From assembly GCA_902825945.1 (NCBI GenBank), contig CADECY010000014.1, positions 1-64,000 of the forward strand: a stretch of 64,000 nt of DNA, given 5' to 3'. Within the stretch, counting starts at the first letter, position 1. Every line of letters starts with the position of its first letter. This DNA is from an uncultured Acidobacteriota bacterium. Its GTDB lineage: Bacteria > Acidobacteriota > Terriglobia > Bryobacterales > Bryobacteraceae. The translations under genes and the position numbers were made by a program. Below are positions 27,425 to 36,404 of the stretch, in pieces. The notes beneath the pieces were generated by a model. The model did no database searches and had not been told where the DNA came from. It saw nothing but the letters and a program-made list of their open reading frames with translations.

Positions 27425-27763
27425 ATGGGTCCCGTCCGCCGTTACCTTTGGCTTGCGCTGTGCGCAAGCCTGTTCGGTTTCGCGCCCATGCCCGACGAGG
27501 AAGAACTTCTGGCGGGGCGCCTTCGCGCGAGCCGTAGGCAAGCGCAACACCGTTTGGTTTCCGGCCACGACACGGATTCCGAGGCCATGGCCACCAAACC
27601 GGAGGCCGGAGCGGATGGGAATTTCGGCGGGTTGCCGAGTGCGGCGACGCCGGTCGTGTTTCCCCCATCCTGGTCAGCAGCGGCCGCACCGTTGACAGCA
27701 GAAGTGCATCCCTCTTCGGGGCGTCTGCAGCAGGTCCGAGGCCGAGCTCCGCCCCGAAGCTGA
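27425..27763 (+). CDS. Doubtful small open frame with a leader-like start
   Basis: A 112-codon frame begins MGPVRRYLWLALCASLFGF, which looks like a signal peptide, followed by PMPDEEELLAGRLRA. After that the composition becomes Arg/Pro/Ala-rich and loses protein character, and a second frame (27453-27695) continues in a similar way. It may be the head of a decayed secreted protein. No family is recognised. The surrounding 26.6-27.9 kb holds no other intact gene, which favours a remnant. Confidence 0.2.
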   Translation: MGPVRRYLWLALCASLFGFAPMPDEEELLAGRLRASRRQAQHRLVSGHDTDSEAMATKPEAGADGNFGGLPSAATPVVFPPSWSAAAAPLTAEVHPSSGRLQQVRGRAPPRS

Positions 27764-27867
27764 CCGTCACCGCCTCCCCGTCATGAATCCCGGCCCGGCC
27801 GGAGCCGCCACCTGTGTGAGCGGTTCCAGCGGGTCTCGTCTCTCGGTCAATCACCAGCTCTTTGCCT

Positions 27868-29433
27868 ATGAATCAACACTCTGTCAATTCTTGGAAACAG
27901 GACCTTCCCGCGGGACTGGTCGTCTTTCTCGTCGCGCTTCCGTTGTGCCTCGGAATCGCGCTTGCCTCTGGAGCACCGCTGTTTGCGGGAATCATCGCCG
28001 GCATCGTGGGCGGCATCGTAGTCGGGACCCTCTCCGGGTCGGAAGTGAGCGTTTCCGGACCCGCGGCCGGTTTGGCCGTCATCGTCGCCGCCGGAATCGG
28101 TACGATGGGCTCGTATCCGGCGTTCGCGGCCGCGGTCGCGGTATCGGGCCTGATCCAGTTGATCTTCGGATTCGCCGGCGGTGGCCGGATCGGCGACTAT
28201 GTTCCGAATTCCGTCATCAAGGGGATGCTCGCCGCGATCGGAATCGTGATCGTGCTGAAGCAGATTCCACACGCGCTCGGCCGCGACGACGATTTCGAGG
28301 GCGATCTGGACTTTCTCGAGAAGGCGGGCAACAACACGTTCACCGATATCGTGAAGGCAGTGATGTCGAGTAACGGCGAGGCAGTGTTGATCGCGGGCCT
28401 CTCGATTCTGGTGCTGCTGGCCTGGGACCGGAAGCCCGTCAAGGGCTCGAAGCTCGCGCAATGGCTGCCAGGGCCGCTCGTGGTGGTGGCGCTCGGCATC
28501 ATTCTCAACGAGACGTTTCGGGCCTTGCTTCCGAATTTCTACCTTCGCGCCGAGGATGGCCACCTGGTCAGCTTGCCCGTGGCATCGAGCTTCCTCGAAT
28601 TCAGCCGCCAATTTGTCGCGCCGGACTTCTCGGTGCTGAACCATCCGAAAACCTACATGATGGCGCTGACGATCGCAATTGTCGGCTCAATCGAGAGCCT
28701 GCTGAGCGTAGAGGCCGCCGACAAGATCGACCCTCAGCGCCGGATCTCCGACACCGACCGCGAGTTGAAAGCGCAGGGCGTTGGTAACTTCGCCTCCGGG
28801 ATGCTCGGTGGGTTGCCGGTGACGAGCGTCATCGTGCGGACCTCGGCCAACGTATACGCGGGCGGACAGACCCGGATTTCGACGATCTTTCACGGCGTGC
28901 TCATGCTGGCCGCGGTGTTCGCGATTCCCTCGATTCTGAACAAGGTTCCGTTGGCGAGTCTGGCCGCGATCCTGATCATGATCGGCTACAAACTGGCGTC
29001 GCCGAAACTGTTCCGCGACATGAGGGCGGCGGGCACCGACCAGCTCGTCCCGTTCCTGGTGACCGTGATAGCCATCGTCTTCACCGACTTGCTCAAGGGC
29101 GTGGCCGCCGGCCTGGTGTGCGGCATCTTCTTCATCCTGCGATCGAATCACCACTACGCCATCTCGCTCGTCAGTGATGGACACGACCACCTGATGCGCT
29201 TCAACAAAGACGTCACTTTCGTCAACAAGACCGAGTTGAAGACGAAGCTGCGCGAGATTCCCGATGGCGCCAGGTTGATCATCGAGGGCAGCCGCGCGGG
29301 CTATATCGATAAGGACATCTACGACGTGATCGCCGACTTCGAATCGGGCGCGGCGGCGCGCGAGATCAAGATCGAGTACAAACACTTCTTCGAAAAGTCT
29401 CGCGGAATCAAGCCTATCCGGGCAGCCGCCTGA
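27868..29433 (+). CDS. SulP-family anion transporter, probably bicarbonate
   Basis: The 521-residue membrane protein has about 11 hydrophobic helices and the SulP signatures: [20 protein letters not shown] at the start, [39 protein letters not shown], and [19 protein letters not shown] with [18 protein letters not shown] after it. The C-terminal 90 residues form a degenerate STAS-like domain ([18 protein letters not shown]). SulP proteins carry sulfate, bicarbonate or other anions. The carbonic anhydrase gene only 11 bp downstream makes bicarbonate the likely cargo, an inference from context. ATG 27868 is preferred over TTG 27862. Confidence 0.85.
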   Translation: MNQHSVNSWKQDLPAGLVVFLVALPLCLGIALASGAPLFAGIIAGIVGGIVVGTLSGSEVSVSGPAAGLAVIVAAGIGTMGSYPAFAAAVAVSGLIQLIFGFAGGGRIGDYVPNSVIKGMLAAIGIVIVLKQIPHALGRDDDFEGDLDFLEKAGNNTFTDIVKAVMSSNGEAVLIAGLSILVLLAWDRKPVKGSKLAQWLPGPLVVVALGIILNETFRALLPNFYLRAEDGHLVSLPVASSFLEFSRQFVAPDFSVLNHPKTYMMALTIAIVGSIESLLSVEAADKIDPQRRISDTDRELKAQGVGNFASGMLGGLPVTSVIVRTSANVYAGGQTRISTIFHGVLMLAAVFAIPSILNKVPLASLAAILIMIGYKLASPKLFRDMRAAGTDQLVPFLVTVIAIVFTDLLKGVAAGLVCGIFFILRSNHHYAISLVSDGHDHLMRFNKDVTFVNKTELKTKLREIPDGARLIIEGSRAGYIDKDIYDVIADFESGAAAREIKIEYKHFFEKSRGIKPIRAAA

Positions 29434-29444
29434 AACGGAAAACA

Positions 29445-30077
29445 ATGGAAAGCTACAAGAAACTTCTTCTGCAGAACAAGGCCTGGGTCAGCGACAAGCT
29501 CGACATCCGCGAGGACTATTTCAGGCGAATGGCCGACGACCAGACTCCGGAATTTCTCTGGATCGGTTGCTCGGATAGCCGCGTGCCCGCCGAGGAAGTC
29601 ACCGGCACCGAGCCCGGCGAACTCTTCGTGCACCGCAACATCGCCAATCTGGTGGTTCACACCGACTTCAACATGCTCTCGGTGTTGCAGTACGCGGTGG
29701 AAGTGCTGCAGGTACGGCACGTCATCGTGTGCGGACACTACGGCTGCGGCGGTGTGCGGAATGCGCTGTCGCACCGGAACCTGGGCCTGATCAACAAGTG
29801 GCTGCGCCATATCAAGGACGTCTACCGCTTCCACAAGGAGGAACTCGATGCGATCGAAGTGGAGGCTCTGCGCTACCGGCGTCTGGTCGAGTTGAACGTT
29901 CTCGAGCAGGTTCAGAATCTCGCCGATACGACGATTGTGCAGAAGGCCTGGCACTATCACGGCCGCCCGATGCTGCACGGCTGGGTCTACGACCTGGAGT
30001 CCGGTCTGTTGAACTCGGTGGTGGAGACGACGCCGGGCTCGGCGATCGATCCAATCTACACCTACGACTTCACCTGA
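29445..30077 (+). CDS. can: Beta-class carbonic anhydrase
   Basis: This 210-residue cytoplasmic enzyme interconverts carbon dioxide and bicarbonate. All zinc and active-site residues are present: IGCSDSRVP gives C42, the D44/R46 dyad, and CGHYGCGG gives H98 and C101. [13 protein letters not shown] is the other conserved block. Length matches the E. coli Can type. It follows the SulP transporter gene with 11 bp between, forming an uptake-plus-hydration unit. Its last 8 bp overlap the end of the convergent TIGR03790 gene. Confidence 0.94.
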   Translation: MESYKKLLLQNKAWVSDKLDIREDYFRRMADDQTPEFLWIGCSDSRVPAEEVTGTEPGELFVHRNIANLVVHTDFNMLSVLQYAVEVLQVRHVIVCGHYGCGGVRNALSHRNLGLINKWLRHIKDVYRFHKEELDAIEVEALRYRRLVELNVLEQVQNLADTTIVQKAWHYHGRPMLHGWVYDLESGLLNSVVETTPGSAIDPIYTYDFT

Positions 30078-31158
30078 GCCGGCAAAGCGGGTCGCCAAGC
30101 AGTACGTTCATCCAGCTCAACCCGGGCAGCGAATTGTAGTAGGCTTCGGCGAGGGTCGCGCCCGCGTAGTAGGCCTGAAACAGCGGCGCCGGGCGCGGAG
30201 TGAGGTGGAGGTACGGCTCGGCGACGTGGCCGGTGACGGCGGTGGCGCCCTCTTCGAGATAGTCGGGCGCCATGCTCTGCGGACTCAGGGCAAAGTGGGT
30301 CGCGTGATTCTCCCAGGTGCCGAGTTGCCATTCCGCGGGCGGGCGCTCGAGCGTACGCAGGTTCGTCGAGACGAACTCGGTCACCACGGCGCCGGGAAGG
30401 AAGCGGAATCCGCTGAGCCGTTTCTTGCGGCTCTTGTCGTTCGAACCCCAGGAGGCGTAGGCAATCACATCCTGTTCGCCCTCGAGGACAGTGGCCGTCG
30501 CTTCGACCTTCACGCGTTCTCGTGGCAGCTTGGACACGGCGTCGAGCAGCCAGGAGTCGCCTTGGTGATCGAACGCCGAGCCACGCATGTCCGCGACGAA
30601 CCTGCCGCGGTTGACGGCCTCGACGGAGCGTTCGATCATCTTCGTGATCGCCGCGAAGTCATAGGCGGCCATCCGGCAAACGAGGTACATCGGATAGCGG
30701 GATTGATCGAATCCTCCGGCAGCGCGCTCGAAATAGGGGTTGACCACATGCCCCTCGAGGGCAAGCGCGCGGCCGAGGCGACGCGCGTAGAGTGCCGAGA
30801 GCTCCGAATCGACCGAGGCCATCGTTCCATCGAGACCGCCGGTACCCTTGATCCGGATCGGGATCCCGATGGTCAACAGGATCGACTGGACTGGGGCCGA
30901 GCCGCGCGGGCGGCGATCGATGCAGGCGGCAACCGGCTTCTCGATCTTCTCGGCGTATGCCGTCCGCTCGATCTCCTCCGCGGCCGTCACGCGGATGGTG
31001 CAGAGGTTTCCAGCGGGAATCCGCCGCCGCCGCATGTAGTGCTCGGCGGTCTGGCGCGAGATCGATGCGTTGTAGTTTTCGACAACCAAGACGTTCGCCG
31101 CGTCGAGCGCGGCGAGCGGCCACGCCGCAAAGGCCGCGACCACCCAGCGCCGGATCAC
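30070..31158 (-). CDS. TIGR03790 family protein
   Basis: The 362-residue protein begins with a GTG at 31158 that overlaps the upstream cytochrome stop as GTGA, so translation is coupled; an earlier start would sit inside the cytochrome gene. A leader ([20 protein letters not shown]) precedes [36 protein letters not shown], split as in the TIGR03790 family, and the end has [20 protein letters not shown] and DPLCRL. The family is common in Acidobacteria and other environmental bacteria and has no known function; the fold may be caspase/gingipain-like but this is uncertain. The pairing with a c-type cytochrome is noted separately. Confidence 0.8.
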   Translation of the reverse strand: MIRRWVVAAFAAWPLAALDAANVLVVENYNASISRQTAEHYMRRRRIPAGNLCTIRVTAAEEIERTAYAEKIEKPVAACIDRRPRGSAPVQSILLTIGIPIRIKGTGGLDGTMASVDSELSALYARRLGRALALEGHVVNPYFERAAGGFDQSRYPMYLVCRMAAYDFAAITKMIERSVEAVNRGRFVADMRGSAFDHQGDSWLLDAVSKLPRERVKVEATATVLEGEQDVIAYASWGSNDKSRKKRLSGFRFLPGAVVTEFVSTNLRTLERPPAEWQLGTWENHATHFALSPQSMAPDYLEEGATAVTGHVAEPYLHLTPRPAPLFQAYYAGATLAEAYYNSLPGLSWMNVLLGDPLCRLR

Positions 31159-31574
31159 TTCAGGGTCTTCAGGTATTCGACGATCGCTTCGGCGTCCTTC
31201 TGGCTCATCTTGTAGGTAGGCATGGGCGGACCGGCGAAAGTTCCCCGAGGGGTCTTGCCCGTCGTGAGGTATTTCACCATGGCGGCCTCGCCTCCCCAGC
31301 GCCCCCAAAGGCGGCCCAAGGGGGTGATGTCGGGGGAGGTCTTGTGCCAATCCTTGATTTCGCCGATCGGCTGGTACTCCATCACCTTTCCTTTCATGAG
31401 TTTGGAGCGATCGAGCGAGCCGTCCTCCGCCTTAGGAGTGTGGCAGTCGGCACACTTAGCCACCTCCTCCGCCAAGTACTTTCCGTACTCGACTTTGCTG
31501 CCCGGCGACTGGGGGAATCCCGTGACGGCAAATGCGCCAGCGAGGACGATAGGAAGAACAAGGGGAAAACGCAT
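31155..31574 (-). CDS. Mono-heme cytochrome c
   Basis: The 139-residue protein has a leader ending in AVTGFPQ and the heme motif CADCH near residue 41-45, after EYGKYLAEEVAK. A probable axial Met lies in GPPMPTYKMS, and the C-terminal helix is [13 protein letters not shown]. This is the class I type seen in alcohol-dehydrogenase or oxidase-linked cytochromes, exported to the periplasm. It shares GTGA with the start of the TIGR03790 gene downstream. It is divergent from the LysR gene, with 56 bp between the starts. Confidence 0.88.
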   Translation of the reverse strand: MRFPLVLPIVLAGAFAVTGFPQSPGSKVEYGKYLAEEVAKCADCHTPKAEDGSLDRSKLMKGKVMEYQPIGEIKDWHKTSPDITPLGRLWGRWGGEAAMVKYLTTGKTPRGTFAGPPMPTYKMSQKDAEAIVEYLKTLK

Positions 31575-31630
31575 CCTGTTCCGATGTTATAATTCCAGTC
31601 GACGGATCGCAACCGCTTTTCTGGTTGCCC

Positions 31631-32548
31631 ATGGACCTCGATCAGCTTCACACCTTTCTCGAAATCGTCCGCCTGAAGAGCTTTTCCAAGGCTGCTCAGA
31701 CGTGTTTCCGCACTCAACCCGCCATCAGCGCTCAAGTACGGCAACTGGAACAGGAGCTGAACACGACGCTGTTCGACCGGTTGGGGACGCGCATCGCGCT
31801 CACGCCCGCGGGCAAGATCTTCGCGGAATATGCCGGGCAGATGCTCGAACTGCGCAAACAGGCCCAGAACGCGATCAACGAACTCGAACGGGCGCCTCGC
31901 GGCGAACTGGTGATCGCCGCCAACGAAGCCACCTGTATCTATGTGCTGCCGCTCGTCTTTTCCGAGTACAAAGAGCAGTTTCCGAACATCCAACTACAGG
32001 TGGAGCGGACCTACGGCAACCGGATTTCCGAGGCGGTGGTGGAGAACCAGGCCGATTTCGGGCTGACGCAGCTTCCAGTGAGCGACAAGCGCCTGACAAC
32101 GCTGCGGGTCTTCACCGACGAGATCCGGCTGCTGGCGCCACCCGGGCACCGGCTGGCCTCGCTTGCCTCGGTCCATCCGATGGATCTGTTGGGATACCAG
32201 TTGCTGATGCCGAAGTCGGGCACCACGCGCGCGCGGCTCAACCAATGGCTCGAAGTGGTGGAACCGGACCTTCAGATTTCGATGGAGCTCGACGCCACCG
32301 AGATGACGAAGCGGTTCGTGATGGCCGGGTTGGGCATTTCGTTCCTGGCCGTTTCACACTGCAAGGAAGAGGTGGAGGAGGGCCGGCTGGTGGCGATTCC
32401 GCTGGGTCCGCAACCGATGACACGCTCGGTGGGGCTCGTCTACCGAAAGGACAAGGCTTTGTCGAAGGCAGCCCTTGGATTCATTCAAGTGGTGCTCGAC
32501 CACGCCGAGGAAACCGCCGGGCTTCCGGTGGCGGTGAATCAAGCATGA
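31631..32548 (+). CDS. LysR-type transcriptional regulator
   Basis: The 305-residue protein has the LysR winged helix-turn-helix at residues about 1-60 (MDLDQLHTFLEIVRLKSFSK, AAQTCFRTQPAISAQVRQLE) and a two-lobed effector-binding domain from about 90 (ELVIAANEATCIYVLPLVF). It resembles the CysB/CbbR branch, but no effector can be assigned. ATG 31631 is chosen; a TTG two codons earlier is not needed. It is divergent from the cytochrome c / TIGR03790 pair, the usual layout for a LysR target, so that pair is a plausible regulon member. The small membrane protein gene follows 7 bp downstream. Confidence 0.9.
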   Translation: MDLDQLHTFLEIVRLKSFSKAAQTCFRTQPAISAQVRQLEQELNTTLFDRLGTRIALTPAGKIFAEYAGQMLELRKQAQNAINELERAPRGELVIAANEATCIYVLPLVFSEYKEQFPNIQLQVERTYGNRISEAVVENQADFGLTQLPVSDKRLTTLRVFTDEIRLLAPPGHRLASLASVHPMDLLGYQLLMPKSGTTRARLNQWLEVVEPDLQISMELDATEMTKRFVMAGLGISFLAVSHCKEEVEEGRLVAIPLGPQPMTRSVGLVYRKDKALSKAALGFIQVVLDHAEETAGLPVAVNQA

Positions 32549-32555
32549 GAGAACC

Positions 32556-32894
32556 ATGGAACGGCTGACGCACAAGACATCCACGGTTCTGATCTCGACC
32601 GGCGGACGCACTCGCGTCTTCCGCTCGGTTTCCGATGTGCCGCCGAGTCTCCGCAAGAAGCTGGTGGCGGCGACTTCCGGTCCGGCGGCGGCGACGATCC
32701 TGATCGCCGACGAGAACGGACGCAAGGAGATCTTGCGGTCGATCGAGGGGACCGAGGGCGCGCTCGAATCCCGGCTGCTCAAGAATGCGCTCGCCTCGCA
32801 CCGCGATTCCCGATGGAACTGGCGGCATTGGGCCGAGTTGGCGCTGGTGGCGGGCATCGGCATCTGTCTGTGGGCGCTGAGCAACTGGAAGTAG
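32556..32894 (+). CDS. Small tail-anchored membrane protein, unknown
   Basis: The 112-residue product is not recognised. It is soluble for about 88 residues, with Arg/Lys-rich segments (RVFRSVSDVPPSLRKKLVAA) and then a single C-terminal hydrophobic helix HWAELALVAGIGICLWALSN ending in WK, which suggests insertion as a tail-anchored protein facing the cytoplasm. It starts 7 bp after the LysR stop and probably shares its transcript. Coding is supported by the codon pattern and position. Confidence 0.65.
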   Translation: MERLTHKTSTVLISTGGRTRVFRSVSDVPPSLRKKLVAATSGPAAATILIADENGRKEILRSIEGTEGALESRLLKNALASHRDSRWNWRHWAELALVAGIGICLWALSNWK

Positions 32895-32975
32895 GCCGGG
32901 GTCTAAGCGGAGTACGGTAATTCCGATCCTTGTTGGGCGAGAGGCTCCGGGCGTTTCGGTCGATATTCTTCAGTG

Positions 32976-33341
32976 ATGGAACGGCGCTGTGAAGATCGAC
33001 TCGCGGTGAACCAGCCGGTCCGGCTCACCGTGCTCGAGGAGTTTTCCCCGAGTCCGGCATCGATCGATGCCACGATTACCAACCTATCCAGCGGTGGGTT
33101 TCAGGTCTATGCGTCCTCTCCGGTAGCGGCGGGCAAGGCCGTTCGCGTCGATGTGCCTCTCGATGGCAAGCAGGCGCTCCTGCTGGGCGAGGTCCGCTAC
33201 TGCCAACCGGAGGGCAATCGATTCGGGCTCGGCGTGAGCCTCGAACACAGCATCCTCGACCTTACCGGGCTCGAGCGCTTGCGGGTGATGCTCGAACAGG
33301 CAGATCGCGTCTCAGAACTGGCCGAGGTGGAAGCCTCGTAG
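32976..33341 (+). CDS. PilZ-domain protein
   Basis: The 121-residue protein is a stand-alone PilZ domain, a c-di-GMP receptor. The N-terminal RxxxR-type motif is RRCEDRLAVNQPVRL, and the second motif (D/N)xSxxG appears as NLSSGGFQV. LGEVRYCQPEGNRFGLGVSLE closes the barrel. The start ATG at 32976 follows an in-frame GTG at 32973. Its last 30 bp overlap the end of a convergent gene. It may regulate motility, attachment or polysaccharide synthesis; no partner is adjacent. Confidence 0.85.
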   Translation: MERRCEDRLAVNQPVRLTVLEEFSPSPASIDATITNLSSGGFQVYASSPVAAGKAVRVDVPLDGKQALLLGEVRYCQPEGNRFGLGVSLEHSILDLTGLERLRVMLEQADRVSELAEVEAS

Positions 33342-33869
33342 CGCCTCGCGCCGGCGCCGCCAGGCCCGCCAGATCTTCCAGCCCGGCCAGCCGCCCGCCA
33401 CCAGGAGCCAGACCAAGCTGAGTCCGAGTACCATGCGCCGCGTCTCGCTCGGAAGCTCACGCGCCGCGAAGCTCTCGCCTTCGCGGAAATCCAGCCACGC
33501 CTTCAGATTTAGCCGCACGGCTTCGCCACCGGTCGTCCGGTTGTCGATGAGCAGCCGGTAATCGCCGGGGCGTGAAATCCGGAGTTCGAGGCTTCCGTCG
33601 CGGCCAGCCTCCGTCTGGGCGAGTCTCCGAAAGGGCTGCCCGTTCCGGAACAACTCGACATCGCCCGCCGTGACGACCAAGGCGCGAATCGTCGAATCGC
33701 CTTGCTCCACCCGGAAGCGGCAGTGTAGCGTCGCTGGCCGCTCGGTGACCGCCACGCGAATCGCACGCCACTGGTTGCGCGGGATCGGCACGGTCTCATC
33801 GAACAGGTCGCGGCGGCTGTTCTGTGCCAATGCGGCCGCACACAGCGCCAGCGCGAGCGCCAGCTTCAC
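33312..33869 (-). CDS. Uncharacterised exported protein with C-terminal membrane helix
   Basis: A GTG at 33869 overlaps the amidohydrolase stop as GTGA and gives 185 residues with a leader (VKLALALALCAAALAQ). The central part is beta-rich with a Cys and ends in LLIDNRTTGGEAVRLNLKAW, then a membrane helix MVLGLSLVWLLVAGGWPGWK with a basic tail RAWRRRREALRGFHLG. This is a type I membrane protein with an outside beta domain. The start is fixed by the overlap and the leader; a frame open to 34097 mirrors the upstream gene. Function unknown. Confidence 0.7.
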   Translation of the reverse strand: MKLALALALCAAALAQNSRRDLFDETVPIPRNQWRAIRVAVTERPATLHCRFRVEQGDSTIRALVVTAGDVELFRNGQPFRRLAQTEAGRDGSLELRISRPGDYRLLIDNRTTGGEAVRLNLKAWLDFREGESFAARELPSETRRMVLGLSLVWLLVAGGWPGWKIWRAWRRRREALRGFHLGQF

Positions 33870-35479
33870 TTCGACGCCTCGTGACGAATCACGCCGCCGG
33901 TAACCGTCAACTCGACTCGCGCGTCCCGGATGCCAGCTTCCGGCACCCGCATGATGTCCCGCGAGAGCATCACGAAGTCGGCCAGCTTTCCGGGTTCGAG
34001 ACTGCCCTTCGTCTTCTCCTCGAAGGCCGCGTAGGCCGCGTCGATCGTCCAGCTTCGCAGCGCTTCCTCGCGCGACATCCGCTGCGAAAGTTGCCATCCG
34101 CCGCGCGCCACCGAAGCATGGAACCCGGCGATCGGATCAGCGTCCTCGACCGGAAAGTCCGAGCCGTTCGCCACGCGCACCCCGGCCCCAAGCATCCGTT
34201 TCCAGGCATAGGCCCCTTTGACGCGCTCGGCGCCCAGGCGTTGTTCGGCCCAGCGCATGTCGCTCGTGGCATGAGTCGCCTGCATCGAGGCGATCACCGA
34301 GAATCGCACGAACAGTGGAATATCGGAGAGCGAGACCACTTGGGCATGCTCCACGCGGAATCGTTTGCCGTTGGCTCCGCCGAGCACCGATCCGTAGGCG
34401 TCGAGCACCTCGCGGTTGGCGCGATCTCCGATGGCATGCGTGTTCACCTGAAATCCACGCTCCAGCCCTTGCCTTGCCACGCGCTCGATATCGGTACGCG
34501 ACAGAATCAAGAGTCCACGCTGGGAAGGCTCGTCCGAGTAGGGTTCCTTCAAGGCAGCTCCCCGCGATCCGAGCGCGCCGTCGGCCATCAGCTTGATGCT
34601 CCGCACGGTGAGCCAGGGTCCGCTCAGCGGGCCCCGTTCGAGCCACTTCTTCCACAATTCGCCTTCGCCGCGAATCATCGCGTAGATCCGCACGGGGAGC
34701 CTGCCTTCACGAATCAGCTCTTCGTAGGCCGCAATGTCATCCGCGCCCACACCCGCGTCATGGACGCTGGTCAATCCGAGCCGTGCGCAATGCTCCGCCG
34801 CGCGGGCGATGCGCGCCTTGGTTTGCGCGGGGGAAGCATTCGGGATTCGCGCCCGGACCAGCCCCATCGCGCGATCGACCAGCACGCCCGTGGGTCTGCC
34901 CGCGCCATCGCGGAGGATTCGTCCGCCCGCCGGGTCCGTTGTCGCGGCATTGATATCAGCCGTTTCGAGCGCGCGTTGATTCACCCACGCGGCATGACCG
35001 TCCACACGCGTGAGAAACACCGGATTCCGCGGCGCGGCGCGATCGAGTGGACCCGAGTCCGAGAACTCGCCGCCCGGCCAGCGGGTCTGATCCCAGCCGC
35101 GTCCGAGAATCCACTCTCCAGGCTGCCGCGACGCAACGGCGCCCGCTACCGTTTTGGCCGCCTCTTCCGGCGATTTCGCCTGGCGCAGGTCGAGCACTTC
35201 GAGGCTTTCGCCGAGTCCGCGCATGTGCCCATGAGCATCGATGAATCCGGGGATAACCGCGCGCTCACGAGCGTCGATCACGCGTGTCTTCGGACCCGCG
35301 AGTGCGCCCAAATCCGCGCCTACCGCAAGAATCGTTTCGCCCTTCACCGCGATGTCGCGAGCGATGGGCCGCTCCGGGTTCACGGTGTAAATCCGCGCGT
35401 TGCGAATCATCAGGTCCGCCTGCTCCGCCCTGCCGGGGGGCACATACAGCGCCGCTAACAGGGCTAGAATAAGGGACAT
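33866..35479 (-). CDS. Amidohydrolase, YtcJ/NfdA-like, exported
   Basis: The 537-residue protein starts at the ATG at 35479 with a leader (MSLILALLAALYVPPGRAEQ). The order of motifs is that of the amidohydrolase_3 (YtcJ) family: VIPGFIDAHGHMRGLGESL (HxH), RGWDQTRWP, FLTRVDGHAAWVNQRALE, GLTSVHDAGVG, IKLMADGALGSRGAALKEPY, FQVNTHAIGDRANREVLDAY, RVEHAQVV and NGSDFPVEDADP. Relatives remove N-formyl or other amide groups; substrate unknown. Its start codon overlaps the divergent DoxX-thioredoxin start (CATG at 35477-35480), so promoters must lie inside coding DNA. Confidence 0.85.
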   Translation of the reverse strand: MSLILALLAALYVPPGRAEQADLMIRNARIYTVNPERPIARDIAVKGETILAVGADLGALAGPKTRVIDARERAVIPGFIDAHGHMRGLGESLEVLDLRQAKSPEEAAKTVAGAVASRQPGEWILGRGWDQTRWPGGEFSDSGPLDRAAPRNPVFLTRVDGHAAWVNQRALETADINAATTDPAGGRILRDGAGRPTGVLVDRAMGLVRARIPNASPAQTKARIARAAEHCARLGLTSVHDAGVGADDIAAYEELIREGRLPVRIYAMIRGEGELWKKWLERGPLSGPWLTVRSIKLMADGALGSRGAALKEPYSDEPSQRGLLILSRTDIERVARQGLERGFQVNTHAIGDRANREVLDAYGSVLGGANGKRFRVEHAQVVSLSDIPLFVRFSVIASMQATHATSDMRWAEQRLGAERVKGAYAWKRMLGAGVRVANGSDFPVEDADPIAGFHASVARGGWQLSQRMSREEALRSWTIDAAYAAFEEKTKGSLEPGKLADFVMLSRDIMRVPEAGIRDARVELTVTGGVIRHEASK

Positions 35480-36398
35480 GGATGACAGTATTGCACATCC
35501 GATTCCGGCGGCTTCCCTCGAAACCGCCCCCTGGAAATCGGTTCTGGGCTGGGTCTGCGCGGGCGCCACTGCGATCCTGTTTCTGACGGCGGGTATCTGG
35601 AAAGCAACCGATCCGCTCACCTGGGCGCAACTGCTGGGGCAACTGCTGGTGCCGGGCTGGCTGACGGTTCCGGGAACGATCGTGCTCGCGATTGGCGAGA
35701 TCTTCGCGGGCGTGCTCATCCTGATTCCGCGCTACCGCCGCTGGGGCGCACTGCTCGCCTCGGTGTTGCTCGTGGTCTTCATGCTCTACGCGGGCATCAA
35801 CTACAGCAAACTGGTGGGCAAGGAATGCAGTTGCTTCCCCTGGATCAAGCGGACCATCGGCCCCGGATTTTTCGCCGGCGACGCTGCGATGCTCGCGCTC
35901 GCGATCCTGGCCGGGCTCTGGTCGCAACGTCCGCACGGTTTGCGCGGCGCCGCCCTCGTGCTCTCGGCGATCGCCGTCTTCTGCGGGGTCTGCTATGGCG
36001 TGACGATGTTCGAACAAACCGGCTTGGCCGCGCCCGCCACGGTAACGGTCAACGGGCAGCCCACGCCGCTACAGGAAGGCCGTGTGTTCCTCTACTTCTT
36101 CGATCCCGAGTGCATGCACTGCTTCGAGGCGGCCAAGCAGATGACCGGCTACAAGTGGAAAGACGTGCGCGTCATCGGGATTCCGACGCGCGTGCAGCAG
36201 TTCGCCAACCAGTTCCTGAACGACACGGGCCTGAAAGCCGACATCACGCTCGATCAGGATGCGTTGCGCGCGGTCTTCAAGTTCCAGGATCCGCCCTACG
36301 GAGTGGCGCTCGAGCGTGGCCGCCAGAAGACGGCGTTCGCGATCTTCGACAAAGAGCAGCCGGTCAAGGGGCTTCGCGAGATCGGCTTCATCGAGTAA
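35478..36398 (+). CDS. MauE/DoxX membrane domain fused to a thioredoxin-like domain
   Basis: The 306-residue protein has five probable membrane helices (about 21-42, 62-84, 88-108, 128-148, 155-175) of the MauE/DoxX type, with a CSC pair at 117-119 in GKECSCFPW. After the last helix a periplasmic thioredoxin-like domain begins; it holds a CxxC pair, C212-MH-C215, in FDPECMHCFEAAKQM. The layout resembles proteins that shuttle electrons or disulfides across the membrane. Thioredoxin fusion to a DoxX domain is compact. ATG 35478 overlaps the divergent start; the upstream frame to 35400 mirrors the neighbour. Confidence 0.78.
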   Translation: MDDSIAHPIPAASLETAPWKSVLGWVCAGATAILFLTAGIWKATDPLTWAQLLGQLLVPGWLTVPGTIVLAIGEIFAGVLILIPRYRRWGALLASVLLVVFMLYAGINYSKLVGKECSCFPWIKRTIGPGFFAGDAAMLALAILAGLWSQRPHGLRGAALVLSAIAVFCGVCYGVTMFEQTGLAAPATVTVNGQPTPLQEGRVFLYFFDPECMHCFEAAKQMTGYKWKDVRVIGIPTRVQQFANQFLNDTGLKADITLDQDALRAVFKFQDPPYGVALERGRQKTAFAIFDKEQPVKGLREIGFIE

Positions 36399-36404
36399 CG
36401 CGCG

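Noticed and set aside
33824..35458. 544-codon plus-strand frame opposite the amidohydrolase
   Set aside because: Arg/His-rich antisense frame; the minus strand shows complete amidohydrolase motifs.
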